This document shows, in pieces, positions 63,121 to 64,000 of a stretch of DNA of 64,000 bases (position 1 is its first letter; the number at the start of each line of letters is the position of its first letter). The position numbers and the translations under genes were made by a program. Source of the DNA: Bacillus sp. SLBN-46 (GTDB lineage Bacteria > Bacillota > Bacilli > Bacillales > Cytobacillaceae); contig NZ_JAVIZM010000001.1 in the NCBI RefSeq assembly GCF_031453555.1, positions 750,001-814,000 on the forward strand. The letters are read 5' to 3'. The notes under the pieces were generated by a model. It did no database searches, was not told where the DNA came from, and worked only from the letters and a program-made list of their open reading frames with translations.

Positions 63121-63873
63121 ATGAGCGGACGAGAAATCAATCAGCTTCCATTGGTGAAAATGGAACATGTGTATCAGCCAATGTGGAATGTAACCAACAT
63201 GAGTCTGTTTGGATATGAAGCCTTGTTGCGCTTTCCAGATGGATTTTTTGAAGGAAATATCGAGACTTGCTTTGAAAGAGCAAGAGAAGCAGGGATCCTT
63301 TACGAACTCGATACGAAGTCTATTCTTGGTGCAGCTGGAAGCTTTCCACTCCATCAATTGAACGAGGAACGGTTGTTTATTAATATCTATCCGTCAACCC
63401 TTCTTCATCCAGGATTCGAAGCGTTTATTGATCAATTTCTACTCTCCTTTCCTCACGCCTATGGAAAAATTGTCTTTGAATTAAGTGAAACCAAATTTGA
63501 AGACGATATTTGGGAAATTAAAGAATTAAAAGAACGTGTGAAGCACCTGAAAGAGAAAGGATTCTTGATTGCGCTGGACGATATAGGCAAAGGGGCGGCC
63601 GAATTACAAAAAATGATTGAGTTTACACCGGATTACATCAAATTGGATCGCTATTTCGCTAAAGAATTAGCGGATTCAGAAGAAAAACAAGAGATGATTG
63701 CCTTGTTCATCCAATACTCAAAGGGGAAAATGGGTGTTATTTTGGAAGGGATTGAACAAGGGCTCGATTTAGAACAGGCCAAAAGACTACATGTTCCCGT
63801 TGCCCAGGGTTATTTATTAGGAAAGCCGCAAAAAATAACAAATCAGCGCTTTATCCGTGATTTTTCTGCGTAA
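63121..63873 (+). CDS. EAL-domain cyclic di-GMP phosphodiesterase
   Basis: 250 residues, EAL domain alone, starting at 15 or so. Catalytic motifs are intact: YEALLRF, FINIYPSTL (Asn), FELSETKF (Glu), ALDDIGKGAAEL (Asp-Asp), YIKLDRYF (Lys) and LEGIEQ (Glu), QGYLLGKP. So it should break down cyclic di-GMP and would oppose the cyclase at 55367. DDIGKG is a small change from DDFGTG. ATG at 63121 is six bases after GGGAGAG; the TTG at 63115 is less likely. Confidence 0.92.
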   Translation: MSGREINQLPLVKMEHVYQPMWNVTNMSLFGYEALLRFPDGFFEGNIETCFERAREAGILYELDTKSILGAAGSFPLHQLNEERLFINIYPSTLLHPGFEAFIDQFLLSFPHAYGKIVFELSETKFEDDIWEIKELKERVKHLKEKGFLIALDDIGKGAAELQKMIEFTPDYIKLDRYFAKELADSEEKQEMIALFIQYSKGKMGVILEGIEQGLDLEQAKRLHVPVAQGYLLGKPQKITNQRFIRDFSA

Positions 63874-63912
63874 GCTAACAAGGAGCATCACGCGAATGAG
63901 AGGAGGATGCGA

Positions 63913-64000
63913 ATGGGAGAAATGAGAGTAATTGTCGTCGATGATGATGCTTCTTCAAGAATGCTTTTATCCCATTTTACCCAATTAGTACCTGATTATC
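63913..64000 (+). CDS. Response regulator, N-terminal part (cut by window edge)
   Basis: AGGAGG is six bases before the ATG. The frame, MGEMRVIVVDDDASSRMLLS and onward, is the start of a receiver domain with the acidic pair DDD. The rest is outside the window. Being 40 bases after the EAL gene it is probably in the same transcript; the output domain is unknown. Confidence 0.85.
   Translation, partial: MGEMRVIVVDDDASSRMLLSHFTQLVPDY

Overview
The window reads as chromosomal DNA from a Bacillaceae bacterium (Bacillus in the wide sense; a Neobacillus- or Mesobacillus-like organism is my guess). Signs are strong GGAGG-type ribosome binding sites with many TTG and GTG starts, a LysM-NlpC/P60 wall hydrolase, a Spo0E-like phosphatase, a ComK-family regulator, a LytR-CpsA-Psr protein and a B. 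subtilis-style exopolysaccharide operon. No tRNA, rRNA or CRISPR was seen.

Layout. 1-4.7 kb: end of a fluoride channel gene and three minus-strand genes (choline-binding-repeat protein, LysM endopeptidase, DUF3231). 4.9-10.4 kb: small membrane proteins, three tandem CBO0543-family genes, a HIT-family gene and a DUF6843-like gene, separated by repeat-rich spacers. 10.4-31.8 kb: a surface polysaccharide locus, with a divergent SGNH hydrolase, then chain-length regulator, tyrosine kinase and phosphatase, a structured leader that may be the EAR/epsC RNA, UDP-sugar dehydratase, GalU, aminotransferase, initiating sugar transferase, five glycosyltransferases, polymerase, pyruvyltransferase, a frameshifted flippase, a nitroreductase-like protein, UDP-glucose dehydrogenase and a UDP-glucuronate epimerase. 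The core is much more AT-rich than its flanks, as is usual for exchanged serotype cassettes. 32-39 kb: a decay zone with an IS4/IS231-type element, cupin and ComM remnants, an intact comK-like gene, a HTH regulator, an orphan sigma-70 factor and several broken genes. 39-55 kb: GIY-YIG protein, HupE/UreJ protein, a 2017-residue secreted multidomain PHP metallohydrolase, an LCP protein, a possible small toxin gene, a DUF4145-like/ankyrin membrane protein and two unknown genes. 55-64 kb: signalling genes, including a PAS-GGDEF cyclase, a PAS-GAF histidine kinase with a LytTR regulator, a Spo0E phosphatase, an MHYT hybrid kinase, an EAL phosphodiesterase and the start of another response regulator. 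Cyclic di-GMP turnover and polysaccharide genes together suggest biofilm control, although no direct link is shown.

The most unusual material is non-coding. Seven intergenic arrays repeat an 8-11 base word at a 20-21 base period with unrelated spacers, and the word differs between arrays. A 130-base element occurs in three full copies and one partial copy, each ending in a terminator hairpin whose arms change together, so it may be a multicopy small RNA family. A third repeat type has a 52-base period with inverted words.
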